The notes under the pieces are model-generated. The model did no database searches, was not told the DNA's origin, and saw only the letters and a program-made list of their open reading frames with translations. A stretch of DNA of 64,000 bases from Strix aluco. Its lineage: Eukaryota; Chordata; Aves; Strigiformes; Strigidae. A program made the position numbers and the translations under genes. Below are positions 1 to 13,800 of this stretch, in pieces. Every line of letters starts with the position of its first letter. Position 1 is the first letter of the stretch. The DNA lies in assembly GCF_031877795.1 (NCBI RefSeq), contig NC_133933.1:8182632-8246631 (forward strand), written 5' to 3'.

Positions 1-3000
1 TTCCCCAGAACAAATGTCTTCAGAAAAAAGCAGCCAATTACACCAACCGTAGCTACAGCTGGATGCCATCAAGAAATCTTATCAGCTGCTAGGCAAATAA
101 GATCACTACATGAAATTATTATGCAAACAGCAGAGTCTCAAGAAAAATGTAACCTTTTAGTCTCAATCTTTCTTGCAAATTGTTTCCATATATTTGTTCT
201 GCAGAGAGCTATCTGATATAGTGAAACAATTACAGGCACAGGGTCAGAGATACAGAAAGCATTTTTATCCCCAGTTTATCCTAGCCAGAACTGGCAGTAA
301 GTCTTGGAAATCAGAAAACCACTCTTCATAACCTAGTTAAGAAAAAGAAAGTTTCATGCAGGGATTTTCAATCTGTGGCTTCAAATCCTTGGAGGCTGTT
401 AATTACCACCAAGAGCTGAAAAGGGTACCCGAAGAAATAATCCTACTGTCAGGACATTTAATTCACAGCACCTTGGGCAGCATGATTCTCAGATGAGAGG
501 CATTTATAACCACTGTTTCAGTAAATGCACATATGCTAGAGACAACTATACATCTGCACTTGCTCTAGCAGTTTGAAATCCAGCATCCTGCAGTGATGCA
601 GAATGAACCAACGGGTGACCAAAAATCAGCTATTAACCTACAGCTTCACAAGGCTTCTGTGGCTCGTGCCTTTCTTCTGGTCTTAAGGAGAGTCCTGTTC
701 CTCATTTTCTAGGTAAAGAGAGCAGTGTTCCTCTGCATTCCTAACCCTTTCATTTGCCCAGTTTTTTCAGCTGGGTCTCACTGCATCTGAAAAGTGTCAT
801 CTCCCTCTCCTCCCAAACCTTGGCAATTTATACACGCTCTCACAAATATGTAAGAAAATAAGGGCAAACTCCCTTTGATTTGTTTCAACTGAAAAGACAG
901 ATGTAGGTGTAAGAGAGATACAATGAGAGGCACTTTATCTTTCCAACCATTTGTCAGTTCTAGTCAGTATTGTATATTTAGATTTGCTTATTATTCTACC
1001 TGTTATTACAAATGAAACGAGATGAATAAATATGGTGCATTGGTTTTACAGATGTTAGAGTTCAGGACCTGCACTAACAGGGCAATCCAAACATGCTGAG
1101 AAAGGACAGTTTTAATTTCCATCTAAAAAGGCTTCCTTTTTTGCTGATAAAATACAGCTTCCCCACCCACTGTAGAAGAGAGCACTTTCTCTCAAAGCCA
1201 GTTCATAAAAGGTGGCTTTCCTTTTTTCCTTCTAGAACATTAGAGAAGAATAAGAGTTTACTTATTTGTATAAAACACTACTAGAGCCCATGAGAATACA
1301 CATATGCTTAAAAATCATGTATTTTCACGCTTTACTGCACCATCCCAAGAGTTTACCTGCTTTGCTGGGAAAAGCTGCTTACAGCCTGTTAAGGGTCAGG
1401 GCAGAAGATTATTTAATTATGTGGCAGCCCTCAACCTAGGTTAACAGAGAGGGAAATGCGCCGTATAAATTGCTTCCATCTACATTTGTGAGTAAGGGAT
1501 GTTTATGTGAAGACCAGCACAAGGCAAGACAAAGAAGGATATGCTTTGGGGATCAAAGACACGTGCCATATTAAAAAACACCAAAACTTAGAGACAAAGC
1601 ATCACAAATAGCACTTTAAAAGAAGCATGCTATGAAAATTACTGCAGCCAGAGTCCAGACACATAAGCAGGAGCACAGAAACTGTTTTCCAGACATTAGG
1701 TCAAGCACTGTGCAAGCCACATCATTAGGTTAATAACATTGAAGAACACAAACAGGTACAGAGTTTACATACCTGTTTATTTATCTGTAGCTAAACCACA
1801 TTGCAATTACATGAAGATACAATTTATCCTAGTTTGAATGGCTATAATTATGATGCAGAGTAGCTTTACTGAAACCAGAAACTGACAAAATACTGTGTTG
1901 TCTGAAACTTAACTCTAAAAAACACATTCAAATATTGGTAATTGCAGAAATACTAGTCAGAAGTACAGATAATATAATGCAAAGTGTTAACTCCAAGTCC
2001 TGGTTTTCTACAGACTCTTATCTACACACTAACAAATGCTATCTTGTATTTTAAACTTCTTTTATCCATTAGATATAAAACATTTGCACAATAGAAAAAG
2101 GAATTAAAAATGAATTAGCTCATCTTTGTACTGTATCTAGAGGTTCAAAACTACTAGCAGTGACATAACTGTATTACAAGACAAAAATTATATTTTCCTA
2201 AGTTCTTGGCTGTCTCTACTTGGAACTTAAAAAGGTAACAATTAAGGTATTGTATTCCTCATTTCTGTTTATTTTAGTCCCATTACATTATGCAATAGAA
2301 ATTCTAACCATATTCAGCTTCATTTAGCTGATTTTACTCCAGATCATGCATCAGCTAAATAACGCTGTAGAGAGAGAGGTAAGCAGCACAACTGTTTTAC
2401 AGCAAAATTTATTTTTCTTTTGGAGATCTGAAGTTATTATTATTTTTATTTTTTTGGCTAGGATCCAGTCAGTTTTAATACTAGTTCTCAGTGAAATCTA
2501 GAAATGTTTTATTCCTAGACATCCTAGCAACTCAAATTTTTTTCTCCCCAAAAAGAGCAGCTGTCCTAGCCACCTGTATATGTTAATAAGAACAGGCAGG
2601 AAATTTCTTTCCTGGATCAAACCACTTTATGACACATAACCTCTCACTGTGGCCAGGCCCAGGTTCTTACCAGCAAGGCCTTTTATGCTGATTTTCTATT
2701 AACTCAGTTTACAGTCATGCATTGGTGTTTGTTTTGCTTTCTTCTAGTGCAAAGTACCTTTTGTTCGCCATCACTTACTTTCACTCATCACTGTGTTTTT
2801 CATTTAATTATTTTTGCTAGATTTTTCTACATAATCTCCCTAATCCAGTCTTCGTTCTTCCTGGCCAAGTTCACCCTTCTGCAGATACAAACGCATGCCG
2901 AGTATCAGTTTCCAAACAGAACCTTTGTCAGTCATTAACAATTTCTAAGAACTGCACATTTATTGCCATGCTTTGCTTCAGTCTTTTAGATGAGAACTTC

Positions 3001-3029
3001 TAATCTGTTCTTGAACTTCATGGTCACCC
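1..3029. other. Upstream intergenic region, part 1
   Basis: AT-rich unique sequence with no recognisable exon, repeat or RNA gene. The conserved mammalian upstream neighbour CNRIP1 was not recognised here. Confidence 0.6.
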
Positions 3030-3035
3030 TTTATT
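3030..3035 (-). terminator. Minus-strand poly(A) signal of the candidate gene
   Basis: AATAAA on the minus strand, 75 nt after the candidate stop at 3111, with gggtgacc immediately downstream. Confidence 0.3.
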
Positions 3036-3110
3036 TAACTAGTTTCCTGACAAGGTTACAACATAGGAGATTCTCCATTCCTCTTAGCATTTTTGCATTG
3101 GCATTTGATT

Positions 3111-3421
3111 TCAAGATTCCAGATTTCTCCAGGAATTCTTAAGGTGACCTTTGCTAACCTTAGGCCACCTTACATTCCCACAAACAGGGCAACAGTGACG
3201 AGGTAGTTCTTTTTCCAGAAGAAGCTGAAAGGAGAGGAAATTACCATTTTAGACTGGAAAGCGCATGCTCAGCTACGTCCTAAAAAATTAACCTGGTTTT
3301 AAAGTAATAATCCAGTCTTCCCTTCTCCCTAAGTTAGGTTGTCATTCACCTTGAACTTGGCAGGATTGATCTGCATTTCCCTGGCAAAGTGTCTAGCTAT
3401 TGTGAGCCAAATAGCAAATGC
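3111..3421 (-). CDS. Candidate 3' end of an unrecognised minus-strand gene (two exons)
   Basis: Two exon-like blocks on the minus strand. Block A is 3421-3350: 72 nt, open, phase 0, preceded by gctgatgttgtttttcag and followed by donor GTGAAT. Block B is 3224-3111: preceded by the strong tract tttcctctcctttcag and encoding 37 residues to a TGA. Joined, they keep the frame across a 125-bp intron. Block A contains WLTIARHFAREMQINPAK; block B contains CCPVCGNVRWPKVSKG, whose CPVC resembles half of a zinc knuckle. An AATAAA lies at 3035-3030 on the same strand, 75 nt past the stop, and another near 2960. I do not recognise the protein, and upstream exons could not be fixed. It could be a lncRNA, an old pseudogene or chance. 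Confidence 0.3.
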
Positions 3422-4439
3422 CTGAAAAACAACATCAGCATGGTACTGAATCTTCTCTTTGGCAGTATTAACACAACAATATTTTATATGTAATTATTAT
3501 TTTCACATCACCACTTCATTTGTCACAGTGTTATGTGCTGTGTCATGGTGCTCCAAAATAAACATATTCAGCAGAGAGAGCACAGAAAGAAGGGCAAAAC
3601 CAGTAAAGGGAAGGTGAAATCAAGCCATCTTTACTCACTGTTTTACTTTACCCTTCACAGAGGTTTTTAAAGGTGTCATCTGGCCTACTTCAAACTTTAC
3701 AATATATAGAGATCACTCCCTGAGGGTCAGCCATGCTTATGCAATCAGTTGCATTGCCCTAAATCTTGCCTCAAAGGGGCTACTAAGACTACATCTTTCA
3801 TCTTCATTTGCATCCATCTCTATCGGTCATTTTATGTAAACTATCCAGGGTACAAAGCATCAACCACAAAACATACATGTAAACACTTTCAAGAATTGTC
3901 TCATCAGAGCACACTTGCTCCTGTTTTGTGTAATTAACTATTAACACTACTGAAACACAATACCCTAAAATCTGTTAAGTACCGAGCTCCTTCCAGCCTG
4001 GATAGGCTCTTGCAATGTAAGATTAAAAACCTGATGAAAGTAACAGCCAGAACACGAGGAAAGGCAGCACCACTCAGAGCCATGCTTCTAAAGGCCCACC
4101 TGTGCTGAGCTTTCTCTCTGCCTAGATTTTTTCTTTTACAGAGAACTGAAGTAACATAAGGAACAATGAAGCTAGAGAAGCACAAGCTCTAAGAGTACAG
4201 CTTAAAAAGTGGCTAAAGGAGACCAGAGGGCGTGTAGGATAACAACAGCCAGCAGCTCTCAGAGGACCAGTAGGAACCTTTCCTTGAGAGAGGCCTAAGG
4301 GAGCAAGCACAGGCCTATCTTGTGGTAACACTCAACATCCAAGACCTTACAAAAAGAACCTCCTAGCAGTAGAGAGGATCCTCGGCCGATACTCCCACCT
4401 TTTACACGGCCTTACCCTTGCTCTTAATATACAGCAGAT
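3422..4439. other. Region between the candidate minus-strand exons and the PPP3R1 CpG island
   Basis: Could hold upstream exons of a divergent transcript. On the minus strand there is a donor-like CAG/GTGGGC near 4100 and an open frame starting ATGGCTCTGAGTGG near 4083. Neither can be tied firmly to the blocks at 3111-3421. Confidence 0.35.
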
Positions 4440-4532
4440 CGGCCACTGCCACAACCCCTCCCACCTACCTGCCCTCCCCCCGCCGCCATTTTGTTCTCCC
4501 CTCCTCTCCCTTCCCTCCCCCGCCCCGGTGGG

Positions 4533-4540
4533 TGACGTCA
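4533..4540 (+). promoter_or_regulatory. Consensus cAMP-response element (CRE)
   Basis: Perfect palindrome TGACGTCA about 300 bp upstream of the PPP3R1 ATG, flanked by GC boxes. Known binding site of CREB/ATF factors; the functional role here is inferred from motif and place only. Confidence 0.6.
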
Positions 4541-4829
4541 CGGCCTCGCCCCGCCCCCGCGGGGGCGGTGCTCGGCGCGGCGGGTGCCCGGATGTGGGAG
4601 GCTCCGCCCCCGCTCCCGAGCGTTAGCGCCGCTTGCGCCCCCTCCCTCCTTCCCTCCCTCCCTCCGCGCCGTTGCGGGTCAGCGCGAGCCACTGCCGCAG
4701 TGAGGGGAACCGGAGCCGGCGGCAGCGGCGGGCCCGGGGCGCGGCGGCGGCGACGCCGAACACGCACAGCGTAGGCCGGGGCTCGGTGGATTCAGCTGCG
4801 GGGGAGACGCCTGACGCCCACCCGCCGCC

Positions 4830-4832
4830 ATG
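4830..4832 (+). CDS. PPP3R1: PPP3R1 coding exon 1 (start codon only)
   Basis: The exon ends immediately after the ATG; the donor GTGAGG begins at 4833. Residue 2 (Gly, the myristoylation acceptor) is the first codon of exon 2. Confidence 0.92.
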
Positions 4833-7800
4833 GTGAGGACCCTCCCTCCTTTCTCCTCCCCACAGAGCCCCCCGCTCCCGCCCCGCCGGAATATTCCAGA
4901 CCGGGCCTGGCCGCGGGGGTAGGGGGCGAGGCAACGGCCCCGTGGCCCGGCCCGACCGCCGCTCCGCCTCGCTGCTGCTGCCCTGCCTCTGACCCGTCTC
5001 CTCCGCCTCCCGCCCCCGGGCCGTCCACGTCCTCCCGCGGGCGAGTGCCTCGCTGGGCTTCCCCCTCCCTCCATCAGGGCCACCGCTGTGGCCGCCCCGC
5101 GCCTTTCCCCCGGGGCAGGCACGTCCCCCCATTTCCCCTCCGCCGCCCACGGCCACCGCCTCGCCCCCGTGCGCCCCGCTGCCTCCCCGCCTACTCCCTT
5201 CGCCGCCTCACACCCCCCCCCCCCCCCCCCCCCCCGCCTCGCCGCCCCGGCAGCGCTCATCGGGTCCGGCCCTTCCCTTTCTCTCCCCCCCCCCGCCTCG
5301 CTCTCTGGCACCCCCTCACCTCACCCCCGTCCCCAAACGCGCTCCCTCGCCTCCCCCTTCCCCTCAGTCCGGGGGTTCGCCTTCCCCGGCCTGCGCTTCA
5401 TCTGTTTTCCAGATGTATCAGCAGCGCCCTGAGCAAGCCCGGCATTTTGGTAGCGATGTCTGGTGGGGGTTGTTTTGCAATCTCAATAGGGTTCCCCCCC
5501 CCACCCCCGCCCTTGGTGCAGCAGCGATTTTCTGTTCATGTGCAGACCGGAAAGCTATAATGCACGTAGCCCATGGCAGGGAGACGGGCTAGATAATGTA
5601 TACTTTTAATTGGTCCGGGGTCAGAAAGCTGACACTTCAAATATGGTAGGCATGTGGGGTTTGAGCCTGCAGGAGGGAAGGTATGCGGTATGTCCAGGTG
5701 TGTGTATTACAGTCGCTCTGTTTTTTAAATCATGACGATTTAAATTTCCCTTTTATTGCCGTAAAATTAACTCAGAGATACAGTATGGAGTCCTGTAGTA
5801 TTTTACGTCGACACTAGGGGTGTCTCCTGCTTTTCACCGCTGCCAAGAAATCAACGCCCTTTTTTAATAAACATTTATTTTAGCCTAAATTATCCAGTAC
5901 CCTGGCTGCAGGAAGACTCTGGCAATATTTTGGTTTTACAGCTGGAGAAATACAAGTGGTTTAACCTTTTTCGTGCTTAACCCTTTAAGAGCAAGGCCAG
6001 CTGTTTATCACATTTCACATTGGACCTCACAGGGCCTGGGGGCCGAAAATGGGTTTCCGTTTGTTTTTTAAGCAGGGGATTGCAGTCCTTCTTTTAAAAA
6101 ATAAAGTTGTAGCAGAAACTGATGTGCTATGCTCAGGCCGGCTTTGCGTGTACACTTTAATGTCTGTTAGATGTGTGTTTGGAGAAATATTTTGAAATGT
6201 ATAAAGGTTTGGTTTCAATTAGGGGCTAAATCTGTTTACTGAATGCCTTCACGCAGTCTTGAAGTACATTAAGACTGAGAAAAGAAGGCTTGTATTTCGA
6301 GAAGAAGGTATTAAAGAAGTTGAGACTTAAGAAGAAAAAAGTTATTATGAGGAATTATGCTGTGGTTGCAATACTGCTAATTGCTGTGAATATATAGATG
6401 ATCAGTGATCGGCTTCCACACAACAGTTGTGCTCATACTGCCATTAGTTGGGTCTTCTGTGAAAATTTTGTTCTCAAAGACTTGCCTGATGAGGTATGTT
6501 AACAGGCATAAAAGGAAAGAAAATGTTATTTAACCACGATGCCCACGTGGGTGTTAGTGACCTGTAGTTACCCTAATTTTCATGTACGATTAACTTTTTT
6601 TTTCTCCATTCTGTTGTAACTAAAGCTGTCCTAGCATCTGTTGATGGTATAATCATGTGGGTTATTACTTTCTGGCTTCTTGACCAGTATTTGGTTATGA
6701 TCAACTGCAATGTGTAAATGCAGATGCTGGCAAAAAGGTATGCTGGATATTATCTCTACCAGTAAAGGTGTTTGCTTGCTCACATAAACAACACCAGGGG
6801 AGTTTTCACTGTAGCCATATCAGTACACTGATTCTGATAACACCTGATCTTAGGTGCCTCGTAGTCTGAAAACCAAGCTAAAACTAAACAGCTGATAAAC
6901 ATTAAAAAAACCCCATTTCATTTAAGTTGCTGTTCTTTTTACTGTCACCCTCTGGATGTTTTCACTGACAGTGTTCACTTTTAATGAAGGAGTAGACCTT
7001 GTTTCAACCTATAAAAGAACAGAGCAATTCTTTTTCACAGGTTGGGGTAACACTTCTTTTTGTGTTCCTACAGGACCAGAGAGCTGACAGTTATAGTGAA
7101 GAAAGAGGTGAATGTATTGTTGTGTTCATAGTAGGTAGCTTAAGATAAAACATAAACATCTAGTAAGTTAAAGAATGTAGTTCTGGATGTTTTGGTATAG
7201 CCAGTTCTAAAATAATCTATTGGGCAGAGCATAAGATGATGAGTCCATTACATAATGCTAGAAGTAATGTTGATAGGCTATTTCTGTCAGAGTTGACTTA
7301 GCAAGTTTTTCCTATGAGTAGTATTTTCTAGGCGAAGGTAAATAGCACAGATAGATGCTATTAAACAATCTTGGGTTTGGATAGATAAATTCTATTTTCT
7401 TGGGATGGTCTGTGCTCTGGTTCATATCCAGCTTTTGAGCTTTGTTGTTGTAGGACAGAAGACACACAACTCCACAGGAGTCACCCAAACCATGGTATGT
7501 AGTGCACCCATCTTAGCTAGTCTCTAGTCAGTTGTTTTGACTTACTTTATTTGAGGAGTGGTGCTTCTGGTGTGTTTTCTCCAGCTGAAGCTGATCTAAC
7601 AGTGGTTCTAAATTAGTGAAACCAAGAACCACCAAAACTTTTTTTTTTTGCAGTAAAGCAAAACCCCAGAAGACCATCTTGAATCGTTGTTTACTATTTA
7701 CTTTTTTACTATTTAGCAAGGAGGGTATTAAATAAGTTGGTTCTTAGCTGAAGAAAAAAAATAGTTACTCCATTACCAAATCATAATTTCACTGCTATCA

Positions 7801-10800
7801 TTACAAACATCTGAATAGTCAGTTAAGTTTTGTAACAGGTGGCAGGAACTGAGAGGCACTCACATGGTCTGTCTTAGGTTTTACAGCCTGCTAGTGGTCT
7901 TCTGCCACAGGTGGAATAACTGGTCTAGGACTCAAACTGTGAAGCTCATGTGTAGGTATTCAGAAGTATTTGGTAGGCTTATTTAAGCCAATTTGTTTAA
8001 TAAAGTATTTTATTTTGGAAGTAATTTTCAGAGGCATAGTTTAGATGCCAATTTGAATATGTAAGTTTACTTTGTGATCTTCAAAGGAGCACAGATCCTG
8101 TTGATGGAGGAGGAAAGACTTAAAAAGTGTATTTTTTCACTATTTCTGCAGGAGAAGTAGAATTCTGTCTTTATATGGTTAAACTATTCATTTAACAGGA
8201 GGAATGAAAATTGAGTAGTTGAAGGGAAAATGGGTTGTGGTGGGCATGCCTCAGGAACTTCAGAATATTCATCTGACTTAGCACTAAAAAGGGAGCTTTA
8301 AGGGAGTGTGATTAATAACATCTAAATTGAGTTGTTCATATCATAAAGGAGATGAGAATATATTCTGTTGATCAGTGCCCGAAAAGGAGGCTTCAGTAAT
8401 TCTGCTATTTCTGAGGAAAGAAATGAGGCAGAAACGCACATTTTGGCGCCAAACCATTTCTTGGTCTGCTTCTGCCACCTCATTTCCCTCATTTTTGTAT
8501 GTCAGAAAGACATACAAAAAGTTAAGTTATAGGCAGGTTTCTATAAGAAAATTATTTATCAGTTTTGATTGACATAATATACTTTCAAGAAGCAATGATT
8601 CTAGCAATGAAGATCTTACAGCTTTCTTGTAGCTGGGTGTTGAATCAGTGCTCATCTGGCAGTGTTGCTGAAGGAGTAACTTTTTTAATTGTAGGTATGC
8701 TTAATAGTGTTCTTCTTCTGTAATTCATAAATTACACCTCCATAAGATTTTTCAAAATGGCTTTGATTTCCCTGCTAGTAACAGAATTCTTATGTTCTCT
8801 CTTTTCTTATAGTCTGTGTTTATCTGAGTTTCCTTAAAGAAAATTGTATCCTCTCCTAAAATGTTGCAAGTCTGAATGGTAGTTGAGCATGATGCTGTTA
8901 AGACTTCAGTTTAGTTATATGAAATGGTGACCAAAAGTTGTGTTCATAGGGAAAATTTATCTGTGATTTGAGCTACTATATGACTTCTTGAAAGCAATTT
9001 GCTCTGGATTTCCTTGCCCCTCCTCTTTCCTCCGAAGCCTGTTCTCCCTGCTTTGGGTAGTATCTTCTAATTGGGAGAAAAATTACACTGTGCTGTTCTC
9101 TGTTGATTAGCAGCCAATTCATTTAGTGACACATTTCCCTATTTTCCATCCTTTCCTGCTTCTGGCTTATATGTTTTTCTCTTTTCCTAAGCTTGTTTAT
9201 TCCTGTGTGTTCCCTACAGAAAGACCACAGGGGCAAAGGGGGCTGGCTGTTCCCATGCTTCCTACATGCTGCTACTTTGCCAGAATCATCAGCAGAAATA
9301 GGGAAGGTGCTACTGTGTGATGTCCTTGTCACGATCAAACTCCTCTGCTTCTGGAGGAGCGAACACTGCAAGGCTGGGGGAGTAAAGATTGAAGTGATGG
9401 GGAAGGAATGATGAGAGGCATGGATCTACATCAAAGGAGAGGACTGAAAAGTGCTTATGCTTAAAGGTTACGCAGTTGGAACCTTCTGAGCAGGATATTG
9501 TAAGAAAATAAGTATCTTGTTTTACTTGCATGCCCCTGTTAATTAAACCAGAAAAAAAGTTGGAACTCCTGGAAACTGTAAGAATTTTATTGGCTGACTT
9601 GATTATATAAATTACTTAAACATGTTCTTTCTTTCCCAAAGACCGTAAGAGCTTATCTTGCTGTGCTCTTGTGAAGCTGGTAAATACTGTCCTTGTTCTA
9701 CAAATGAAAAAAATTGAGATCATGGCGTGGTAATAACTTACCCAAGACCCTTCTTATTGTTTAGAAGTTAACATAAGTGTGTCATGTCGGAAATGGATAA
9801 TGTGTTTGTAGCTCTGAAAATAAATAAGTCTAAATCAAATTAACTGCTATGAATTTTGAGGTCTTGGGGCTGATGGAGATGGAATACAGCCACTAGAAAA
9901 CATGCTGTGCGTTGTCCATTTGGCTTAAGGCTTGTGATGCTGTGTAGTGGCTGAAAGCTTGATCATACAGTACTTTCTTTCAACATCTTTGTAGCATTGT
10001 GTTAGACACTTAAGTGACTTAGAGATTAGACCTGGAAACAGACTGTTTATATCCCATAAATGCTACTCAATTTCTTAGGTGTCAGTGGCCTATAGTAATC
10101 TTGACACCAACAGTTTGAGAAAGATCTGCTACAAAGATTGCCTTAATGTGCTGAATGAAGTGGGACAGACTTTGGATATGGACCAACATCTTTTAATGTT
10201 GAATAGATAGATATTTCAGTATACCAGTTGAAGTATTTTGGGAATGTTTTCACGCTGTTTCCCTGGATCAGTGATCAGGGAGCTTAAATGACTTGAAATT
10301 CATGATTTCGTAGTGATTTAAGTACAGGGCGAGAAGCAATATATTCTGCTTGCCGTATGACGTAACTAGATTATTTTGGTCACTCTGCGAATTACTATAT
10401 TTCCTTAGTAATACTGAATATTGCGGTAAATTTAACCAGGGTTAAACTTAAATTATGGCTTGTCTTCCTATTCAGGTTTGTTCTATATAGTTTGAATGGC
10501 AGAAGTCTGTGGAGAGGTGGGGTTTTTTTTAAAGTTTCAGGTGTGTCTAAGAATAAAACATCTTTCAAGTGAAGTAATTTTTGGAGTGATGGTTCTTTTA
10601 AATAGGAAAATTTAATCTTGACATTTTATGTAACTTACTAAATGTGTAGCTAGAAAATTTAATTTGGCAACTGTACTTTATTAGGCCTTTTCCACAAACA
10701 GCAAGACCATTAAAATGTTTTATATATTGCTTTTTAGTCTGTACCTAGCACAGCCACAAGTACATTGTTACTTTTAACTGCTTGGGAAAACTGTAGATGG

Positions 10801-13800
10801 TGTAAAACAGGCTGGAGACTATATCTGACTTGCTTGTAACATGACAGTCGGTTGGCCCTGCTATTGATACTCTGTTCCACAATTAAGGAAGAATCCCTAG
10901 CGATATAAATAATAATCCTTAACTGCATTAAAGAAGTCTCAGAAACCCTTCAAATGCTTTGGATTAAAGGACAGCATTGCTCATGAACTGCCAATAAAAA
11001 TCTTGGCTTCCAAGCTGTAAACAGGTTGTGCCAGTTATTATACACTCAGGTGGATATTTGTGAAGTCTGTGTTGATGGACATTTTTAAGCAGACTGTTAA
11101 GGCAAAGAACCGGAACTCCCCCAGTAAACTGATACTGTGCCTACTTTAAAAAGCTTATGCAGTCAGCTTGAAGTTCACAAACACTTTATATCATTGTCTA
11201 AGTTAGGTAAAGTAGGAATTAAAAAATATAGGAAGACATTTGTTAGTTAAAGAACTTCAGTCAGAATTTGGGAGGGGCAGGAGTGGAAGGGATGGGGTAA
11301 CAGACAGGAAGCCCAGAAATGAAGGCCAGGGTTCATATGTTTCTGGGAAGAAACGCAGCTACTAGAAAAGTGGATTCAGCTGTGATTCTCACAAGAATAT
11401 CATCTTAGGATCATCTTTAAATGCTGTGGAACTTATTTTCCTCTGCTTGTATATCTGTGACAAATATGGAGGCTTTTAACTCTATTTTAAGCAGCTGGAA
11501 ACTTTGGGAAGGAAGACCTCAGCTACAGTACTCATTTTCTACCCCTTCTCCATTGTCACTCTGTAAATAGCTTCTCTGTGTTCGTTTATCAGGTGTTTTG
11601 GGTTTTTTTGTAATAGGTAGTGAAAAACAAAACAACTGCTGTTTCGCTGCTGTGTGGGTTCTGAATAGCATCACTGAAGTTGAAAGAAGTTGCTTGAATT
11701 CCCCCTGCTCAATGGTACTGTGGCTAGCAGAGGGGACTTTAAAAGGAGGTTTTTTGTAAAATAAACTCCATGGATATGACTTTAGGCCTGAGCTTATGAA
11801 GAATGTTTCATGTACCTTGTAAGCATGATGTCGGAGCAGTTTTTTTGGGTGTTGTGTATGTAACGATGTTCCCTTGGGGAAGTTTAATTTAGTATTGAGC
11901 CACTGCTTAACAGGCTTAGCACCTTGGTATCTGAGCAGTCATGAGTCAATTTTGTTATTAATACTGAAGGAACACTTCACAGATTTCTCAGATAAAAGCT
12001 TGATTTGCATGTAGATCTGCTAGCAAGTCTAGGAAAAAAATAATGACAAATAGGCTAACTTCTAAACAGCAACAACAAAAAATGCCATATGAATAAATAG
12101 ACTTGATTTTTATAGCTGATTATCTTAGCACTCTAATCACAGTTCTTCATAGGGGTATCTAGCAAATTACCTGTTCCTTACATAAACGTTTTCAGGGTTT
12201 CTCATAAAAATGATGTTAGCTTTCCTGAAATACTTTATTCAAAACACTAGGTTTGGTTATTTTACTAATAAGATTAAAGTATTTGCATTGGGTACCGCTG
12301 GTGTCATTTATTTCAGACAGTGTGTTGAAAAATCAGATTAGTGACAAATGTAATTTATAAAATAGGAAAGGTTAATAAGTTTTAATCGTGTGTAGTCTTG
12401 AATGTTGGAGTGCAACTCTAGTGTTGGTGCAGCTGAGTTTGCCAGAGTTCAATTCTGGAAAATTCTCTTTTGAGAGGCCTTGAAAAAATGAACACTGAGC
12501 TAGAAGGTGGCCAAATTCCCTTTTTTGGTGGGAAAACAAAAAGTCTCATGAGTAAAAGGGACTCAAATTGAGGCGAAGTAGAAGATGGTGGTTTAAGGTT
12601 TAGGCATTCTATGTAATGATGTCCTGTAATGCTCTGTAGCGGGGGTAGAGCAGCTAAAGATTCCAGAAAAATTGGGAAGATAGTGAGAGAGCGGGTGGTG
12701 TTTAGCTATAGTTTTGTTGGCTGCTTTCTCAGAGGTATTGTTTAGCATCTGTGCAGTGTCATAAATGTTTTGTAAAGTCAATCCATGTTACCCAGCATCT
12801 CACAAAGAGCAGTTAAAACACTTTAAAATTAGAAGTGTTCTTTGATTTGCAGTTCGTATTACAAACTGGCTTACAAATGTATACATATTATGTGCTGCCT
12901 TTAAGGTGTGCAAGCAGTACATTTTTGAAAGTATAACCTATGAAGAGGTAAGATGGGAAGTAGGAGAAAGATGGTAACCTGTGGTTCTGTGGGCAAACTG
13001 TGTATACACGCATGTTTGTCAGTCTTTGGGGGGTGGATGCAGTTACTTGGACTGTGCCTTGGACTAGGATGACTTCCTTGTGAGCCTCCAGAGCAACTGG
13101 TAATTATTACTGGAAGTCACTGGGGCTCTGCAGGGGTGCATCTACTTGACTTATTTTGGGACCCGTGGACCCTATAAATAGCAGTAATTTTTCTAATGCT
13201 GCTCTGTGTGTACTTTTATGGTTGCTTTTATGTACATTTACAACTTACAAAAATTTGTAACAGCTGTTTTCAATTGTATTGCTAGTTATAGCAATTAACA
13301 AGCTTTGATTTCTGACAGGATGAAGGAATCTTTTCTTTAGCAAGTGCTGTTAATGTTTACCAAAAATAATGCTAACATCTGTAAGTAAATGAGATTTTGG
13401 ATAATTCTTCAAACATTTGACATATGATTGTTTATAAGCTACTGAAACTGGGTTTAAATTCTAATTTAATCTTTTGAGTACTCTTTATTAGCTTGTAGCA
13501 AGTGCTAGATGTCTCTATTTGATACTGAATGTAAATATTTGCATTCCTGTACATAAATATAAGAAACAAGTTAGTTTCTGCCCTGAAGAACTTAACCTAA
13601 AATATTAGATCTTTTTACTTGCATTTGAATATTATGTCCTATAACCAACTCCTGAATGAACATTACTTCAGTGTTACGATTTTAAAAAAAACAACCCAGT
13701 ATTTTCTCCATGACACAGGTCACAAAAAAGAAAACTGTTTCAAGGTTTTGGAATATTTCATAGCAGTGAAAACCTTAATTGAAAGTAGTGTGGTATTTTT

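Larger units (their letters stand above)
4440..5420 (+). promoter_or_regulatory. PPP3R1: CpG-island promoter and 5' UTR of PPP3R1
   Basis: Very GC- and CpG-rich block in an AT-rich neighbourhood, surrounding the PPP3R1 start codon at 4830. No TATA box was seen. It contains a full palindromic CRE (TGACGTCA, 4533-4540), a YY1-like CCGCCATTTT (4483-4492) and several GC boxes (about 4520, 4551-4568, 4604-4612). The transcription start is not fixed by sequence; somewhere around 4550-4750 is likely. The many long open frames here are composition artefacts. Confidence 0.85.

Noticed and set aside
4418-5560. Many long overlapping open frames on both strands around the PPP3R1 start
   Set aside because: They are Pro/Arg/Gly/Ala-rich, exist in almost every frame and overlap each other in a CpG island. 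They reflect GC composition, not coding.
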